In this document: positions 1 through 9,680 of the stretch, one piece after another
Layout: each line of letters opens with the position of its first letter
Position numbering within the stretch: position 1 is the first letter of the stretch
Origin: Candidatus Opimibacter skivensis
GTDB taxonomy: Bacteria > Bacteroidota > Bacteroidia > Chitinophagales > Saprospiraceae
Assembly (NCBI GenBank): GCA_016721905.1
Contig: JADKHH010000004.1
Span: forward strand, 186,001-250,000
Direction of reading: 5' to 3'
DNA: 64,000 nt
Notes under the pieces: model-generated
Told to the model about the DNA's origin: nothing
Databases searched by the model: none
What the model saw: the letters and a program-made list of their open reading frames with translations, nothing else
Program-made: the position numbers and the translations under genes

Positions 1-207
1 TTATGAATTTATATGTATTTCAAACAAAATTGAAAACACTGAAATTATTAAGGGTAAAACCCGGTTATTTAGATTGTGTCTTAGGGTTTAATACCTATAA
101 GACTCAAATTGCCAGCCAATGCAGAGAGAAAAACCAGATAGTAGTTGAGCCCTGCCGCCCTATTTTTCACCAACCAATTCCTTGAATGCATTTATCTTGT
201 TCGTCAT

Positions 208-1182
208 ATGATCCATATAGCCATCATCGCCGGAGGGCCTTCAGCGGAGCGCGGTGTTTCCCTCAAAAGCGCCCAGACCGTGGCCAAACATCTACCTTCT
301 GAAAAATATAACGTCACGACTATTGATATCACGCCGGAAGGCTGGAAGGATATTGATACAGGTGCGATTGTTGATCTCAACCGTTTTTGTTTACCTGCAA
401 GTAATGGTCGGCCGCTGAAGACATTTGATTTTGCCTTCATTATCATTCACGGCACACCTGCAGAAGACGGCAAGCTTCAAGGTTATCTGGACATGATGGG
501 TATCCCGCATAGTGCCTGTAATGTATTGACCAGTGCGCTGACATTTAATAAGCAAGTGTGCAAGGATCATCTGAAACAATACAACATTCCGATGGCGGAA
601 AGCATGATTGTCACTAACGTCACATCAGCAGAAGAAGTACAGCAACATAACATTACCCTTCCGTTGTTTGTCAAGCCCAACAATAATGGTTCGAGTTATG
701 GTGTAACGAAGGTGAAGGCCTGGGATCAGCTTGAAGCGGCTATTCGTCATGCACTGGAATTTGATCATGAGGTTATGATCGAACGCGCATTAGCCGGCAA
801 GGAATTCTCTTGTGGTGTTGTTCGTGAAGGATCCACATACCATGTCCTTCCCATCACGGAGATCATTCCTAAGGGAGAATTTTTTGATTTTGCGGCGAAG
901 TATGAAGGGGAAAGTCAGGAGATCACCCCTGCAAGACTTGATGCATCGCTGGCTGCGCAATGCCAGGAAAGATCCGGAAGACTATACAAACTACTGGGTT
1001 GTCGAGGAATGGTCCGGTTTGATTATATCCTTGAAGGTGACACCTTTTATTTGCTTGAGGCCAATACAACACCGGGTATGTCAGAGGCATCGATTATTCC
1101 GCAACAGGCTAAAGCGTATGGATGGACTATTGGAAAGCTGTTGGATATTGTCGTCACAGATTGTCTCGCCAACAAACATTAA
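208..1182 (+). CDS. ddl: D-alanine--D-alanine ligase
   Basis: ATP-grasp ligase that joins two D-alanines for the peptidoglycan stem peptide, in the cytoplasm. The 324-residue product matches the usual family length. Visible motifs are the N-terminal IAGGPSAERGVS strand-loop, HGTPAEDGKLQGYLDMMGIP (from about residue 81; contains the substrate-binding HGxxxEDG), the GSSYGVTKV phosphate-binding segment (about 162-170) and the C-terminal EANTTPGMSE metal/ATP site (about 286). The frame is open from 145, but homology begins at the ATG at 208 (MIHIAIIAGG), so that start is chosen. The gene is convergent with the wzz-like gene downstream. Identification is secure from family motifs. Confidence 0.95.
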   Translation: MIHIAIIAGGPSAERGVSLKSAQTVAKHLPSEKYNVTTIDITPEGWKDIDTGAIVDLNRFCLPASNGRPLKTFDFAFIIIHGTPAEDGKLQGYLDMMGIPHSACNVLTSALTFNKQVCKDHLKQYNIPMAESMIVTNVTSAEEVQQHNITLPLFVKPNNNGSSYGVTKVKAWDQLEAAIRHALEFDHEVMIERALAGKEFSCGVVREGSTYHVLPITEIIPKGEFFDFAAKYEGESQEITPARLDASLAAQCQERSGRLYKLLGCRGMVRFDYILEGDTFYLLEANTTPGMSEASIIPQQAKAYGWTIGKLLDIVVTDCLANKH

Positions 1183-1219
1183 TGCCACTATCGTAGCCAG
1201 GATATTATTGCAAATAAAA

Positions 1220-1240
1220 CAAAGCAGCCTACTGCTAAAA
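1220..1240 (-). terminator. Weak candidate terminator after the wzz-like gene
   Basis: A 5-bp stem (AGCAG 1223-1227 with CTGCT 1232-1236, 4-nt loop) lies just past the stop codon of the minus-strand wzz-like gene. Read on the minus strand it is followed by a T-rich stretch (TTGTTTTATTT). The stem is short, so this is only a candidate. Confidence 0.3.
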
Positions 1241-1246
1241 AAATAG

Positions 1247-2344
1247 CTATGCATGGAAATGGCCATTTTCACCCATAATATCCTTGAAGACTTTGCGACC
1301 TACCACGAGTACACTGCCAATGATCCCTCCTATCACGATGCTGATCAGTATTTTGCGCAGCAATGAAATTTGTGTTGGCTGAATAGGAGACAACGGGGCA
1401 TCTATGACCTGAATAAAGGGCATTTTATTTTTCAGGCTAAAATCAGCCACTTCTGTATTCTTTAAAACTTCAGCATACATAGCGGATAGCGCGGTGATCT
1501 CCCGCTGTAGACGCAGTTCTGAAATCTGATCCGTGCGCATCAGCAGACCACGATGTGAATCCTTGAAATTAGCCAGCTGGTATTCGGTGCCTTTCAAAAC
1601 AGTCAGCACAGAATCTTTCTTTGCGGTGATCACCGAAAGCGTTTTGGATTGCTTTTCGATAGCTTTGTTGACATAATATTCACTGAGCGATTCAAACATG
1701 CGATTAGCCAGTGCCAGGGAAATTTCTTCATTCGTGGTAGACACATCAATAGACATAATATTAGTGTCCTCATTATAGTCAGCGGTAATCAAGGCTTTCC
1801 TTGGGTTATCCGGCGGACCTATAATAAAGTTAAACAGCGCCATGAGCATTTCATTTTCCTGACGACCAAAAGCAGGGAGGCTGTCATGCGTAAAATAGAA
1901 GCCGGAACCGGATGACTCATTAGTCTGCGTCGGAGGGTTAAGATTGTATTCACGAATCAGGTGATTGGCCAGAAAATCATCTTTTCCATCTATGATGATT
2001 TTGCCAAAGAGCATGTGTTCGATCACGCGCCGGGATTTGCTTAAGGCAAGTATTTTATCAAGGTTGTATCGCGAAGGCCGGACGGAACCCAGACCAAACT
2101 GACCAAGAATACCGGTCAAACCCGGAGAACTACCACCTTCATCTTCGTCAACACTAAAAGTAATCCTTGCAGGGTAGGTGGGTTCAAATTTGATGTACTG
2201 ATACCCCTGATAGGCAAGTGCCAGCAGAACACATACAGCAGGGATGTTCCAGTACCGAATAACCTCCTGGATAAAAGACCTGATCTTCAGGATGAGATCA
2301 CGCAATGAAATCTCATCGTTGTATGTAGATTCTTTTTCTTCCAT
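1247..2344 (-). CDS. Wzz/chain-length determinant-like polysaccharide copolymerase
   Basis: Inner-membrane protein of the polysaccharide co-polymerase (Wzz) family, which sets chain length of O-antigen or exopolysaccharide. The 365 residues show the classic layout: a short cytoplasmic N-terminus, a first membrane helix at about 33-52, a periplasmic region with a coiled-coil-like stretch at about 230-300 (KQSKTLSVITAKKDSVLTVL), a Pro-rich PLSPIQPTQ segment, and a second membrane helix at about 330-355 (ISIVIGGIIGSVLVVG). No C-terminal tyrosine-kinase domain is present. It lies 4 bp after rfbA on the same strand, so the two are probably one transcript for surface polysaccharide. Subfamily (LPS versus capsule) cannot be decided. 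Confidence 0.85.
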   Translation of the reverse strand: MEEKESTYNDEISLRDLILKIRSFIQEVIRYWNIPAVCVLLALAYQGYQYIKFEPTYPARITFSVDEDEGGSSPGLTGILGQFGLGSVRPSRYNLDKILALSKSRRVIEHMLFGKIIIDGKDDFLANHLIREYNLNPPTQTNESSGSGFYFTHDSLPAFGRQENEMLMALFNFIIGPPDNPRKALITADYNEDTNIMSIDVSTTNEEISLALANRMFESLSEYYVNKAIEKQSKTLSVITAKKDSVLTVLKGTEYQLANFKDSHRGLLMRTDQISELRLQREITALSAMYAEVLKNTEVADFSLKNKMPFIQVIDAPLSPIQPTQISLLRKILISIVIGGIIGSVLVVGRKVFKDIMGENGHFHA

Positions 2345-2348
2345 GGGT

Positions 2349-3212
2349 TTATCCGCTAATCAGCTTCATGAGGTACTGGCCATAACCACTCTTTAGCAAA
2401 GGTTGTGCCTGAATAGATAATTGCTCTTTGGTAATAAACCCCATGCGGTAAGCTACCTCTTCAATACATCCTATTTTAAGGCCCTGGCGTTTTTCGATGA
2501 TTCTCACAAATTCGGTGGCGTCATGCAGGCTGTCGAAGGTTCCGGTGTCAAGCCATGCAGAGCCTCTGCCAAAGGTCTTAACGCGTAAGAGACCCTGCTC
2601 CAGATATTTCCTGTTGACATCGGTGATTTCATATTCACCACGTGCAGATGGGGATAGATTTTTTGCGATTTCAAGTACCGAATTGTCATAAAAATATAGT
2701 CCGGGAACAGCAAAATTAGATTTTGGGTGTTCTGGTTTTTCGATGATCTCCAGTGCACGCATGTTTTCATCAAATGTCACGACACCATATCGTTCGGGAT
2801 CAGAAACAGGATAAGCGAAAATCACTGCGCCTTCCGGATTCTTACAATCAGCCAGGAAGTCAGGCATCTGATTCCTGTAGAAAATGTTATCTCCCAGGAT
2901 CAGGCAGACATCATCAGTCCCTACAAAATCGGCTCCGATGACAAACGCCTGAGCCAAACCATTGGGAACATTTTGGATGGCATACTGGAAATTACAGCCG
3001 AGCGAACTTCCATCCTCCAGAAGCCTTACAAAGCCCGCATGATCTTCCGGCGTTGTAATAATCAGGATATCCTTGATGCCTGCCAACATCAGCACAGACA
3101 AGGGATAATAAATCATCGGCTTGTCATAGACGGGGATCAATTGCTTTGAAACGGCCCTTGTAATGGGATACAACCGGGTCCCGGATCCACCTGCGAGTAT
3201 AATTCCTTTCAC
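2349..3212 (-). CDS. rfbA: Glucose-1-phosphate thymidylyltransferase
   Basis: Catalyses dTTP + glucose-1-phosphate to dTDP-glucose, first step of dTDP-L-rhamnose synthesis for surface glycans. The 287-residue length is standard for RmlA. The N-terminal nucleotide-binding signature [18 protein letters not shown] is followed by [25 protein letters not shown] (about 108-114) and [19 protein letters not shown] are also characteristic. The start is the only ATG consistent with the conserved N-terminus. It is 4 bp upstream of the wzz-like gene, probably co-transcribed. The other rml genes are not in this window. Confidence 0.95.
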   Translation of the reverse strand: MKGIILAGGSGTRLYPITRAVSKQLIPVYDKPMIYYPLSVLMLAGIKDILIITTPEDHAGFVRLLEDGSSLGCNFQYAIQNVPNGLAQAFVIGADFVGTDDVCLILGDNIFYRNQMPDFLADCKNPEGAVIFAYPVSDPERYGVVTFDENMRALEIIEKPEHPKSNFAVPGLYFYDNSVLEIAKNLSPSARGEYEITDVNRKYLEQGLLRVKTFGRGSAWLDTGTFDSLHDATEFVRIIEKRQGLKIGCIEEVAYRMGFITKEQLSIQAQPLLKSGYGQYLMKLISG

Positions 3213-3232
3213 GGAGTAAAGATAGGTAAGAG

Positions 3233-3298
3233 CTGTCAGCTATCAGCCGTCAGCTATCAGTTGGCAGTCCTCAGTCGGCAGTCTTCTTATTTTGCGGG
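3233..3298 (-). repeat. Period-7 degenerate tandem array (TGANNNN on minus strand)
   Basis: About nine consecutive 7-base units read on the plus strand as AGCTGTC, AGCTATC, AGCCGTC, AGCTATC, AGTTGGC, AGTCCTC, AGTCGGC, AGTCTTC. On the minus strand most units begin with TGA. The array sits upstream of rfbA and downstream of mvaD, both on the minus strand. Confidence 0.75.
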
Positions 3299-3307
3299 AC
3301 CAAAACC

Positions 3308-3377
3308 GGGCCGCAGGGCGGGGGGGGGGAGGGGCCCGGGCGCCCGCGGGGGGCCGCGCGGGGTAAAAAGGAGGGGG
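3308..3377. other. Extreme G/C-rich low-complexity block
   Basis: Seventy bases almost entirely G and C on the plus strand, with runs of 10, 4, 6, 4 and 5 G. Composition is far from the surrounding sequence (about mid-40s percent GC by eye). It could form G-quadruplexes, or be a sequencing or assembly artefact. A nominal ORF across it encodes only Pro/Arg/Ala-rich low complexity and is not accepted as a gene. Confidence 0.7.
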
Positions 3378-3481
3378 CTGGCAGTCCCGGCTTCTTTTTT
3401 GCATGAACGCAAAACCTGGCTGCCAAGCCAGGGAGATTGAATCGCCCCGGCTTTCAAGCCGCGGGACGCTCATGGCTTGGC

Positions 3482-4522
3482 TCAGGAGATTTTTTCAGGA
3501 CCAGTTCCTACTTGGTCGGGGATGGATTTTCCCTGTGCGCAATAGGGGGTAAGATTACTATTCACCCAATCCATGATAGCGGGGCTATATTGATTAGGAT
3601 AAAGAAGGTGCACATTGGGTCCCGCATCGAGGGTGAAACAAACAGGTATGCCTGTTTCCTTGCGGAATCGCCAGATCTCCTTGATCAGGGAAATGGTACC
3701 TGGTTCCATCAGGATAAAAGGGGTCTTTCCGCTCATCATCAGCGCATGGAGCTGCAAAGCTTCGGATTCAACGATAGCAATGAAAGCGTTCAGGTCTGTT
3801 CCGGTGGCCATCACTTCGGACAGCCGGATCAGATTTTGACGGGCTTCAGCATACCGCGCTTCGGCATATGAAAGGCCCTCCATCAAACGATGGCCAGCGG
3901 TGCTTGAAACTGATTTTTCTGCAGTACTGACGATCAGGATGGTGTCCCTGTAATCTTTAAAAACAGGGGCTATTTCATGTTCCCACGGGATTCCAAAAAA
4001 ATCACTGCTTTCGGGGGCATTTGGGGTCTGGCCCCAGATAGAAGCTACCGGATAAACCGATCTGCAAGCACTTCCTGATCCAAGACGGGCGACCTCTGAT
4101 GCGGTTTGCCACCATTCGGAATTTTGAGGGACTATGCCCCCATGAATCTGGTCATGGATATCCATCAGGCACAGCGAAAGTGCACTCATCGCACTTGCTG
4201 AAGAGGCTATACCGGCGCCATGGGGAAAAGTGTTATGCGAATCAATGATCACAGATGCTTTGGAAAGCCAGGGAAAACGCTCCTCCACCAAAGAGAAAAA
4301 AGTCTTGATTTTGGGTTCGAAGGACTGCTTTGGCACACCATCATAAGACACCTGCAATCCGGGCGAATCAGCATCAGGAGTAACAGCCAGGCGCATTACG
4401 GTATGGCATGCAGAGAGCGTGAAACTCAATGATGGGTTGCGCGGCAGCTGAAGGCCGTGTTTGCCCCAATACTTGATTAAAGCTATGTTAGACGGAGAAC
4501 GCCAGGCAGAAGTAAAAGTCAT
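3482..4522 (-). CDS. mvaD: Diphosphomevalonate decarboxylase
   Basis: GHMP-superfamily enzyme converting mevalonate-5-diphosphate to isopentenyl diphosphate with ATP, the last step of the mevalonate pathway. The protein begins MTFTSAWRSPSNIALIKYWG, the hallmark N-terminus of this family, and has the GHMP ATP-binding loop PHGAGIASSASAMSALSLC near residue 100. ATG 4522 is preferred over 4531 because the conserved sequence starts there. Length (about 346 aa) is normal. Other mevalonate genes are not adjacent. Use of the mevalonate route instead of the MEP pathway is known for some Bacteroidota; that this strain uses it is inferred from this gene alone. Confidence 0.9.
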   Translation of the reverse strand: MTFTSAWRSPSNIALIKYWGKHGLQLPRNPSLSFTLSACHTVMRLAVTPDADSPGLQVSYDGVPKQSFEPKIKTFFSLVEERFPWLSKASVIIDSHNTFPHGAGIASSASAMSALSLCLMDIHDQIHGGIVPQNSEWWQTASEVARLGSGSACRSVYPVASIWGQTPNAPESSDFFGIPWEHEIAPVFKDYRDTILIVSTAEKSVSSTAGHRLMEGLSYAEARYAEARQNLIRLSEVMATGTDLNAFIAIVESEALQLHALMMSGKTPFILMEPGTISLIKEIWRFRKETGIPVCFTLDAGPNVHLLYPNQYSPAIMDWVNSNLTPYCAQGKSIPDQVGTGPEKIS

Positions 4523-4573
4523 ACACCACAAAAATTCCTTCGTAAAAGTAATATTCCGGAGCGGTTGAACGCG

Positions 4574-5188
4574 TTACTCCACCGTGATCTCAAAATCACG
4601 GAGGATCATATCCATGATCCGGTCTTGTCCGGGGATGTAGCCCTCCTTAAGATCATATCCATAAAGCTTACCTACCGTTTGCCATTTCATGGCATTAAAG
4701 CCTCCACGCACATCTCTGAGGATATCATAGGTAGAGGTATTGAGATGGCGTTCAATCATTTTGACCAGGATTTTACCCTGGGTGCGGGACAGGTTTTTGA
4801 GCGGATCTGTAAACTCATCCTTGACATCCTTTTGGATGGTTTTAGCATACTTCTTAGCCTTTCCGTTTTTCATACCCTCTGTTTCAGCCTCATACTTACG
4901 ATATAACCGGATACTTTCGATGGCATATGGGAGGACGTCCATAGCGTAACGCCGGTAGCGCATATACTGACGGTATTCCTCATCATTGGAAAAAACCGGT
5001 GGAGCCTTGATCACCACTTCGGGCATCGTCGCGACCACCACTGTATCAGTGCCATTGATCCGTATTCTCATCACCCGGCCATCCCGATGGACGATGGTGG
5101 TATCAAAAGCCACTTCAGACTGGCCAAACACCTGTCCGGTGATCGTTATAAGGCAAGTGAGGGAAATGAGTAAGAATAGACGATTCAT
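4574..5188 (-). CDS. DUF4294 domain-containing secreted protein
   Basis: 204-residue protein with a cleavable signal peptide (MNRLFLLISLTCLITITGQVF, cleavage near residue 22) and a DUF4294 body: MPEVVIKAPPVFSNDEEYRQ, then YRRYAMDVLPYAIESIRLY, then a charged helix and KWQTVGKLYGYDLKEGYIPG near the end. DUF4294 is a Bacteroidota family without a firm function, predicted to act outside the inner membrane. It sits 52 bp upstream of mvaD's start on the same strand and could share a transcript. Family membership is clear; role unknown. Confidence 0.85.
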   Translation of the reverse strand: MNRLFLLISLTCLITITGQVFGQSEVAFDTTIVHRDGRVMRIRINGTDTVVVATMPEVVIKAPPVFSNDEEYRQYMRYRRYAMDVLPYAIESIRLYRKYEAETEGMKNGKAKKYAKTIQKDVKDEFTDPLKNLSRTQGKILVKMIERHLNTSTYDILRDVRGGFNAMKWQTVGKLYGYDLKEGYIPGQDRIMDMILRDFEITVE

Positions 5189-5259
5189 TCGGGATAATAA
5201 CGACGAAGATACTCTCCTAGTTTACAGAGCTACAAGACCCATGCACAAATGGGAAATTA

Positions 5260-8200
5260 TTAACGAACCACTGTGACATCTCCATACAAGGATTTTTGCT
5301 GCGAATCACCCTCCAGGAGGTATTCAATCCGAATAACAAAGGCATACACCCCTGGCATGACGGGCTCTTCATTGAAAAACCCATCCCAGTTGAAGGGAAT
5401 ATCTTTAGAGCCAAATACAAGATTACCCCAACGATCAAAAATAGTACCTTCCATAGCGGTAATTTCAAGATCAGAACCAAAACTCACAGAAAACACATCG
5501 TTGATGCCATCACCATCAGGAGAAAAAACATTTGGAATATGGATACCAGCTTGAACCTCGGGAACCACACAATCCGTTCCAGGATAAACATCAACATCTT
5601 GTGCGATGATACTACACGGTGTTGTCACTTCAATGCTATACAACCCGGGAGCAGTGACCTGGAATGCTGGCGTGGAAGAACCATCATTCCAGAGATACCC
5701 AGCTACAAATGGTTGTGAGGCATCGAGACTGATGATATCACCTTCACACCACGAGATCGATGGATCGAGATTGAGTAGTGGAACACGGGTATCAAAATCA
5801 ACCACGATATTATCGGAGACATCACCGCAATCATTGCTCAATTGCAAAGAATAAGTTTGGGCCTGATCAGCGATGATCGTTGGTTGGGTACTTCCATCTT
5901 GCCATCTGATTTCATAAGCGGTTGATGGAGTAGAAAGCGATATGGATTCACCTGGACATAGAGTCGTATCGGGGCCAAGGGTAAATGGATCTGGTGCATC
6001 GAGATAATCTACAGTCATCGTGTCAGCTGCATCTCCACATCGGTTTGATTCAGCAAGCGTGTAAGTGCCTGCAGATGAAACAGTAAATGTTGGTGCAGAA
6101 GAACCATCCTGCCACTCGATACTTGTTTCTGCATCAGCGGAGGAGATCAATAACAAAGTGATTCCTTCACAAAGCGTGGTATCAGGGCCTAATACCGGTG
6201 CGGGGGGTACACCGGAGATGTCAACGGCTATCGTGTCCGTATCGGCACCACAGCTATTGTTGACGGTAAGAATAAACACACCGGATTGATTTGTGGTATA
6301 CGCTGGTGTTGTAGCTCCATCCTGCCACAGGTAAGATACGCCGGATATTCCGGATTGGATGGTGACTGTTTCTCCTGCACAGACCTGTATATCATTTCCA
6401 AGGTCTACCTGGGGGCCTTGGGTACTTTCTATGATTTCCAATGTATCACTGATGGAATTACATTCATTAGAGATGATCAGGATGATCGTTTCTTCTAAAG
6501 TAGATTGATATGAATTACTTGTAGAACCATCCTGCCAGAGATACTGCACATTGGGAATACCTGGTGTGAGTGTGATGATTTCGCCTGGGCACAATGATTG
6601 GTCAATACCAAGGTTGAGTGCGGGTACATCAGGTAATGCATTTACCTGAATCGTATCAAATGAAGTACCACAGCTGTTAGAGATTTCTGCAAAGACAATT
6701 CCTGTTCCGGTAACATTGTAATTAGAGGCAGTAGAGCCATCAGGCCAAAGAATCGTCACACCGGGTGTGGTGATCGAGAGTGTAAATGATTCACCAGTAC
6801 ATAGGGAAGTATCTGCACCCAGATCAAGCGGTGGTGTGGCAGGTGAAAGGCTCACAAGCATTGTATCAAAAGCGAGGCCGCAAGCATTGTTTACCTGCAC
6901 GCTGATTATACCGGCATAAGAAACGACAAAGGAAGGAAGCGTTGAGCCATCATTCCAGATCCAGGCATCCACATTAGAGAACGAAGGAAACAAGGGGATC
7001 ACATCTCCTGCACAGATTTGAAGATCGTTGCCAATATCCACGACAGGAGCAGGACCGCCGTCAAGGATGATGGTTGTATCTGAATCTGCGCCGCATGCAT
7101 TTGTGACGGTAAGAGTGTAGGTGCCCGGAGCAGAGATGACAAGTTGTTGATTAGAAGAGTTATCGTTCCAAAGAAACGAAACACCACTTATAGCGGCATC
7201 AAGTGTTAAGGTCTGTCCCTGGCAAAGGGTAAGTTGATCGGGAAGATCTACCTGGGGTGGATTGTTATCGACGGTGACCACCACCGTATCAGTAAAAGAC
7301 GTGCAGGCATTAAACACTTCGACGCTATAGGTACCTGGGGTGTTGATAAAAAGGGAGTCCGCGGTAGTTGCATTGCTCCAGAGATAAGATGCACCTGGAG
7401 TGGTAGCAAAGAGGACAGCATCTGCTCCCGGGCAAAGACTTAAATCCGGACCCAGGTCGGGGGGTGTAATCAAGGGTGAATATCCAACGATGATGCTGTC
7501 TGTAGTGATGCCGCAGAAATTAGTAACGCTTAGGGAGAAGACACCGGGACTGATGATCAGGAAACTATCCGCTGTAGAATTATCCTGCCATACAAAGGTA
7601 CCTTCCTGATCGGAGGTGAGCAGTAGAGTCTCCCCCAGACATATTGTGGTGTCAGAGCCAAGATTTACACTCGGGGGTGTGACTACAAAAACAGCAACCT
7701 GGTCGCTACCTGTACCGCACTGATTGGTGACAAAGACAGAATAGAAGCCTGGATCTGTAATTTCGTAAACAGGCGTTGAAGTGCCGTCCTGCCATAAAAT
7801 ATCACCTAAGGCAGGATCAATTTCAATTACAATATTTTCACCCTCACAAATAGTTAGGTCGTCAGGTCCAATCTCCACATCGGGAACGCCAAGGTCAGTA
7901 ATGATAATTTCGTCGCTATCCTCACCACAACTATTGCTGATGGTGAGTGTATACGTTCCTCCCTCATTGATGATGTAAGATGAAGAGGAGTTGCCGTCCT
8001 GCCAGAGAAAATCACCAAGGGCAGGATCAAAGGAAAAGGCCAGTTCAGTACCTAAGCAAAGAAAGATATCATCACCTAGTGAAAACGAAGGAGGCGGCAG
8101 AATAGATATGGCTATTTCATCCTGATCAGAACCACACTGATTACTTACGGTGACAGCGTATTCTCCTTCGGTTGATATACTATACTGTGGTCCTTGAGTG

Positions 8201-9645
8201 CCATCCTGCCATACGTAATCTCCAATATCAGGATCAAGAAGGATAGTGTATACATCACCCAAACATAATTCAAGGACTCCTAATCCAATATCCACAATAG
8301 GAAAATTCAGGTAAGTGGCATAGATATCATCGGAAACACTTCCACACATGTTTGAAACGGTCACGCTATAGGTTCCTTCTTCCTGGATTGTGAATACATT
8401 ATCGGTCGAATTGTCCTGCCAGGTAAAATCACCTGCCAGCGGATCTAAGATCAATTCAACTTCCTCATTTGGGCAAAGCGAAGTATCCGGACCCAGCGAT
8501 ATTGGATCCGGAGGAAAAGCTAATACAACAGTGACCTCATCGGATGAAAGGTCACATCCATCATCCAGTGTCACCTGATAAGTTCCTGCGGTAGTAATTA
8601 AATATTCGGGACCACTGGATCCATCATCCCAACTATACATGCCAGCTGCCGGATCAAGCGATATGCTATACGTGTTGCCCTCACAAAGAGTGTAGGATTC
8701 TTCAGGAATATCAACAGGATCAGAGGAGCCCAAAATGGTAACGACTACAGAATCAATCTGAACCTGATTAAAATCACACCCTCCGGTTACGGTTAAGTAA
8801 TACGTACCGGAACTAGTGACTGTAATATCGGGTGTCTCTTCACCAGTGCTCCAGCTATAGCCGACATCGGTGATGTTGGATTCAATCAGAACAGGATCAC
8901 ACGAAGTAACCGGGGGCCCAAGTTCCAACACCCCTATTCCTTCCTCGGGTACTGCGACGATGGTGACATCATCAATATAGTAATAGGAGTATTGATTATT
9001 AGGTGGACAGGAGCCTTCTGGCGGTGTCTCCGCAACAGGGTAAAAGTTGCCAATGGTAATGTATTGCTCACCTCCTGCAGCTACAAAACAACCCGAGATA
9101 TACATCCAGTTTAGAGTATCTGTAAGGAATCCAAGGGTTGATTCGATCTGAGGCACTACATCCAGGGCTTCAATCCCCATCACCGGAGGAGGTAATGCAG
9201 ACAGGTGTGCACCCATTCTTGAAGTTGCGCAGGAATAATTAGTAAGGTTGACATAAAAACTGACATGGTAAACAGTTCCGGCAACCAGAGGCTCAAGCAA
9301 GGGAGATTGGATATATTCCCGATACTCATAATTAATATTAATTCTGTTATAGATTCCTGTGTAAGCCACACCTGTTCTTGCGTATTGAAATCCTCCGAAA
9401 TTTTCGGGAACACCAGAATTTTCATTTACATCACAAGCATTTAAATAATCTGCTGTGCCCAAGCTACCACAAACCCAAGGCGGGCACTGGAGAGCACCTC
9501 CGTTACCATAGCCAGAAGGACAGCTACTATACTCTTCAAAACTCCAATTGATAGCCAGATTCTGACTACGGACATTTTTTTCTGACAACAGAATCAGACA
9601 AGCTATCATCATCAATTCAGTGACTGATAGCACCGGGCGGCTCAT
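5260..9645 (-). CDS. Giant Ig-like repeat protein with CHU_C (T9SS type B) C-terminus, paralogue 1
   Basis: 1461-residue secreted adhesin-like protein. Order: signal peptide (1-28); an N-terminal module of about 200 residues (NLAINWSFEEYSSCP...) of the galactose-binding-like type found at the start of many Bacteroidota gliding-associated proteins; then 16 tandem units of about 70-75 residues with the pattern LGxDxxLCxGE...LWQDGSTxP...GTYxLxVxNxCG; and a final CHU_C domain (IPNVFSPDGDGINDVFSV...DRWGN...VTVVR), the gliding-motility-associated type B T9SS signal. Each unit carries two cysteines that could pair. Units 11-16 are nearly identical to units 9-14 of the neighbouring paralogue, 35 bp upstream. 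Probable surface-anchored matrix or adhesion protein; ligand unknown. Confidence 0.9.
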   Translation of the reverse strand: MSRPVLSVTELMMIACLILLSEKNVRSQNLAINWSFEEYSSCPSGYGNGGALQCPPWVCGSLGTADYLNACDVNENSGVPENFGGFQYARTGVAYTGIYNRININYEYREYIQSPLLEPLVAGTVYHVSFYVNLTNYSCATSRMGAHLSALPPPVMGIEALDVVPQIESTLGFLTDTLNWMYISGCFVAAGGEQYITIGNFYPVAETPPEGSCPPNNQYSYYYIDDVTIVAVPEEGIGVLELGPPVTSCDPVLIESNITDVGYSWSTGEETPDITVTSSGTYYLTVTGGCDFNQVQIDSVVVTILGSSDPVDIPEESYTLCEGNTYSISLDPAAGMYSWDDGSSGPEYLITTAGTYQVTLDDGCDLSSDEVTVVLAFPPDPISLGPDTSLCPNEEVELILDPLAGDFTWQDNSTDNVFTIQEEGTYSVTVSNMCGSVSDDIYATYLNFPIVDIGLGVLELCLGDVYTILLDPDIGDYVWQDGTQGPQYSISTEGEYAVTVSNQCGSDQDEIAISILPPPSFSLGDDIFLCLGTELAFSFDPALGDFLWQDGNSSSSYIINEGGTYTLTISNSCGEDSDEIIITDLGVPDVEIGPDDLTICEGENIVIEIDPALGDILWQDGTSTPVYEITDPGFYSVFVTNQCGTGSDQVAVFVVTPPSVNLGSDTTICLGETLLLTSDQEGTFVWQDNSTADSFLIISPGVFSLSVTNFCGITTDSIIVGYSPLITPPDLGPDLSLCPGADAVLFATTPGASYLWSNATTADSLFINTPGTYSVEVFNACTSFTDTVVVTVDNNPPQVDLPDQLTLCQGQTLTLDAAISGVSFLWNDNSSNQQLVISAPGTYTLTVTNACGADSDTTIILDGGPAPVVDIGNDLQICAGDVIPLFPSFSNVDAWIWNDGSTLPSFVVSYAGIISVQVNNACGLAFDTMLVSLSPATPPLDLGADTSLCTGESFTLSITTPGVTILWPDGSTASNYNVTGTGIVFAEISNSCGTSFDTIQVNALPDVPALNLGIDQSLCPGEIITLTPGIPNVQYLWQDGSTSNSYQSTLEETIILIISNECNSISDTLEIIESTQGPQVDLGNDIQVCAGETVTIQSGISGVSYLWQDGATTPAYTTNQSGVFILTVNNSCGADTDTIAVDISGVPPAPVLGPDTTLCEGITLLLISSADAETSIEWQDGSSAPTFTVSSAGTYTLAESNRCGDAADTMTVDYLDAPDPFTLGPDTTLCPGESISLSTPSTAYEIRWQDGSTQPTIIADQAQTYSLQLSNDCGDVSDNIVVDFDTRVPLLNLDPSISWCEGDIISLDASQPFVAGYLWNDGSSTPAFQVTAPGLYSIEVTTPCSIIAQDVDVYPGTDCVVPEVQAGIHIPNVFSPDGDGINDVFSVSFGSDLEITAMEGTIFDRWGNLVFGSKDIPFNWDGFFNEEPVMPGVYAFVIRIEYLLEGDSQQKSLYGDVTVVR

Positions 9646-9680
9646 GTGGATAGAATAAATAGTTACTAAAATCAGGAAAA

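Noticed and set aside
3..185. 60-codon ORF at the window start
   Set aside because: Basic, low-complexity composition, no family and no signal; it overlaps the leader of ddl.
812..1246. 144-codon ORF overlapping ddl
   Set aside because: Out-of-frame shadow within the well-supported ddl gene.
3243..3473. ORF over the G-rich block
   Set aside because: Encodes Pro/Arg/Ala low complexity caused by G runs; no start context and no family.
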